Origin: Actinomycetes bacterium
Lineage (GTDB): Bacteria; Actinomycetota; Acidimicrobiia; Acidimicrobiales; Palsa-688
NCBI GenBank assembly: GCA_021850325.1
Contig: JAJZMF010000027.1
Span: 62,001 to 126,000, forward strand
Length of the DNA: 64,000 bases
Direction: 5' to 3'
Made by a program: the position numbers and the translations under genes. The notes below the pieces were generated by a model, which ran no database searches, was not told the origin of the DNA, and saw nothing but the letters and a program-made list of their open reading frames with translations. Shown piece by piece: positions 63,400 through 64,000 of this stretch. Positions within the stretch are counted from its first letter, which is position 1, and the number at the start of each line of letters is the position of its first letter.

Positions 63400-64000
63400 G
63401 TGGCCCTGTTGACCGGTGCCCGGGCGCGTCCAGCCCGGGTGGTCGGGTCGGCGCTCGTCTATGGCGCCGTGGTGGCCGCTCTGGCGCCGGGCCCTGCTCA
63501 GGCGACCGGGAGGGCGAACGCCGGCCATCTGGCGCTGCCGGTGCCCGTGAGCGCTCTCCCTGCGGTGCGGATCCAGGTCGGTGCCCGGCTCGGGCGCCCT
63601 GTCAGCCGGTACGTGTTCGGGGCCAACCTGCTCTGGGCCTACAACGCCGAGGGGGCGTTCAACCCGCGGACCGGGCGCTTCGACCCGGGCTTTGTCCGGG
63701 CCCTGCGCCGGCTGGGGGTCACCGCCCTGCGGTACCCGGGCGGCACCACCTCGGACAGCTTCTTTTGGCAGCGGGCTGTCGGCCCGAGGCGTGACCGGCC
63801 CCCGAACGAGCCCTATGGCATGCAGGCGGCCCGCCGGTCCCCGATCTGCTGTGTCCTCGACGGCCCGGCTGCCTCGAACGTGGGCCCGGACGAGTTCGGG
63901 CGGCTCCTCGGCCAACTGGGGGCTGCCGGGACTGTGACTGTCAACTTTGCCACCGGTACGGCTCAGCAAGCCGCCGACTTCGTGGCCTACATGACGGCCC
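63400..64000 (+). CDS. secreted glycosidase-like protein (GH51/arabinofuranosidase-like), truncated by window edge
   Basis: The 200 visible residues start at GTG 63400 behind AGGAGG. A signal peptide with AQA-type cleavage (VVAALAPGPAQA, about residue 36) is followed by FGANLLWAYNAEGAFNPRTG, FVRALRRLGVTALRYPGGTT and VTVNFATGTAQQAADFVAYM, which match the first strands of GH51/alpha-L-arabinofuranosidase-like (beta/alpha)8 enzymes. The Cys-Cys pair near 148 is unusual for this group. The catalytic Glu residues lie beyond the edge, so activity cannot be judged. Confidence 0.7.
   Translation, partial: MALLTGARARPARVVGSALVYGAVVAALAPGPAQATGRANAGHLALPVPVSALPAVRIQVGARLGRPVSRYVFGANLLWAYNAEGAFNPRTGRFDPGFVRALRRLGVTALRYPGGTTSDSFFWQRAVGPRRDRPPNEPYGMQAARRSPICCVLDGPAASNVGPDEFGRLLGQLGAAGTVTVNFATGTAQQAADFVAYMTA

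Overview
The window is high-GC DNA from an actinobacterium, probably a deep-branching lineage such as the Acidimicrobiia; that placement is an inference from gene content. The evidence is frequent GTG/TTG starts, a gyrA-DUF3566-tRNA-Ile cluster, DUF6049-MurJ-protein kinase neighbours, DUF5318, PadR and Ino1 near the rpsF-dnaB cluster, and a complete origin-proximal set (rpmH-rnpA-yidD-yidC-khpB-rsmG-parA-parB, dnaA-dnaN-recF-DUF721-gyrB-gyrA). The window therefore lies around the chromosome replication origin.

Layout. 1-16172 looks like an accessory block abutting the 3' end of tRNA-Ile. It holds a cut-off NarL-type sensor kinase with a membrane partner, a formate dehydrogenase-like molybdoenzyme with FdhD and a DUF6457 protein, a prolyl aminopeptidase, a 1104-residue PLD-nuclease/SF2-helicase fusion (candidate defence gene), decayed toxin-antitoxin pieces, a MOSC protein, an N-terminally truncated PhyH-like dioxygenase, a cupin, an ABC-2 exporter with a NarL-type two-component system, and an integrase pseudogene next to the tRNA. 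16173-25835 is the core replication cluster on the minus strand (tRNA-Ile, DUF3566, gyrA, gyrB, DciA-like, recF, dnaN, dnaA), with a candidate oriC between dnaN and dnaA. 26219-29382 is dnaB (+) facing rplI, rpsR, ssb and rpsF (-) across a terminator.

29567-37210 holds panB, DUF5318, a PadR regulator with a palindromic operator, ino1 with a dioxygenase, the CCA-adding enzyme, an orphan pilT and a GNAT enzyme. 37207-46116 is envelope and redox: DUF6049, MurJ, DegV, a Ser/Thr kinase with an extracellular domain, a small membrane protein, TrxB and TrxA. 46338-55501 is the minus-strand segregation and translocation cluster from parB back to rpmH, interrupted by a decayed IS21-family element lying between two parS sites. 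55742-64000 has a CPBP protease, a VIT1/CCC1 transporter, MscS, a thiolase-fold protein lacking most catalytic residues, a MarR-DUF488 fusion, an OmpR-type two-component system, a small secreted protein behind phased direct repeats, and the start of a secreted glycosidase.

Most notable: the PLD-helicase beside toxin-antitoxin debris and a tRNA-linked integrase relic; the degenerate thiolase; the MarR-DUF488 fusion coupled to an OmpR system with phased TCTCAGC repeats; Met at the quinolone-determining position of GyrA; and an origin region in which rpmH and dnaA are separated by about 30 kb and dnaA is head-to-head with dnaB.
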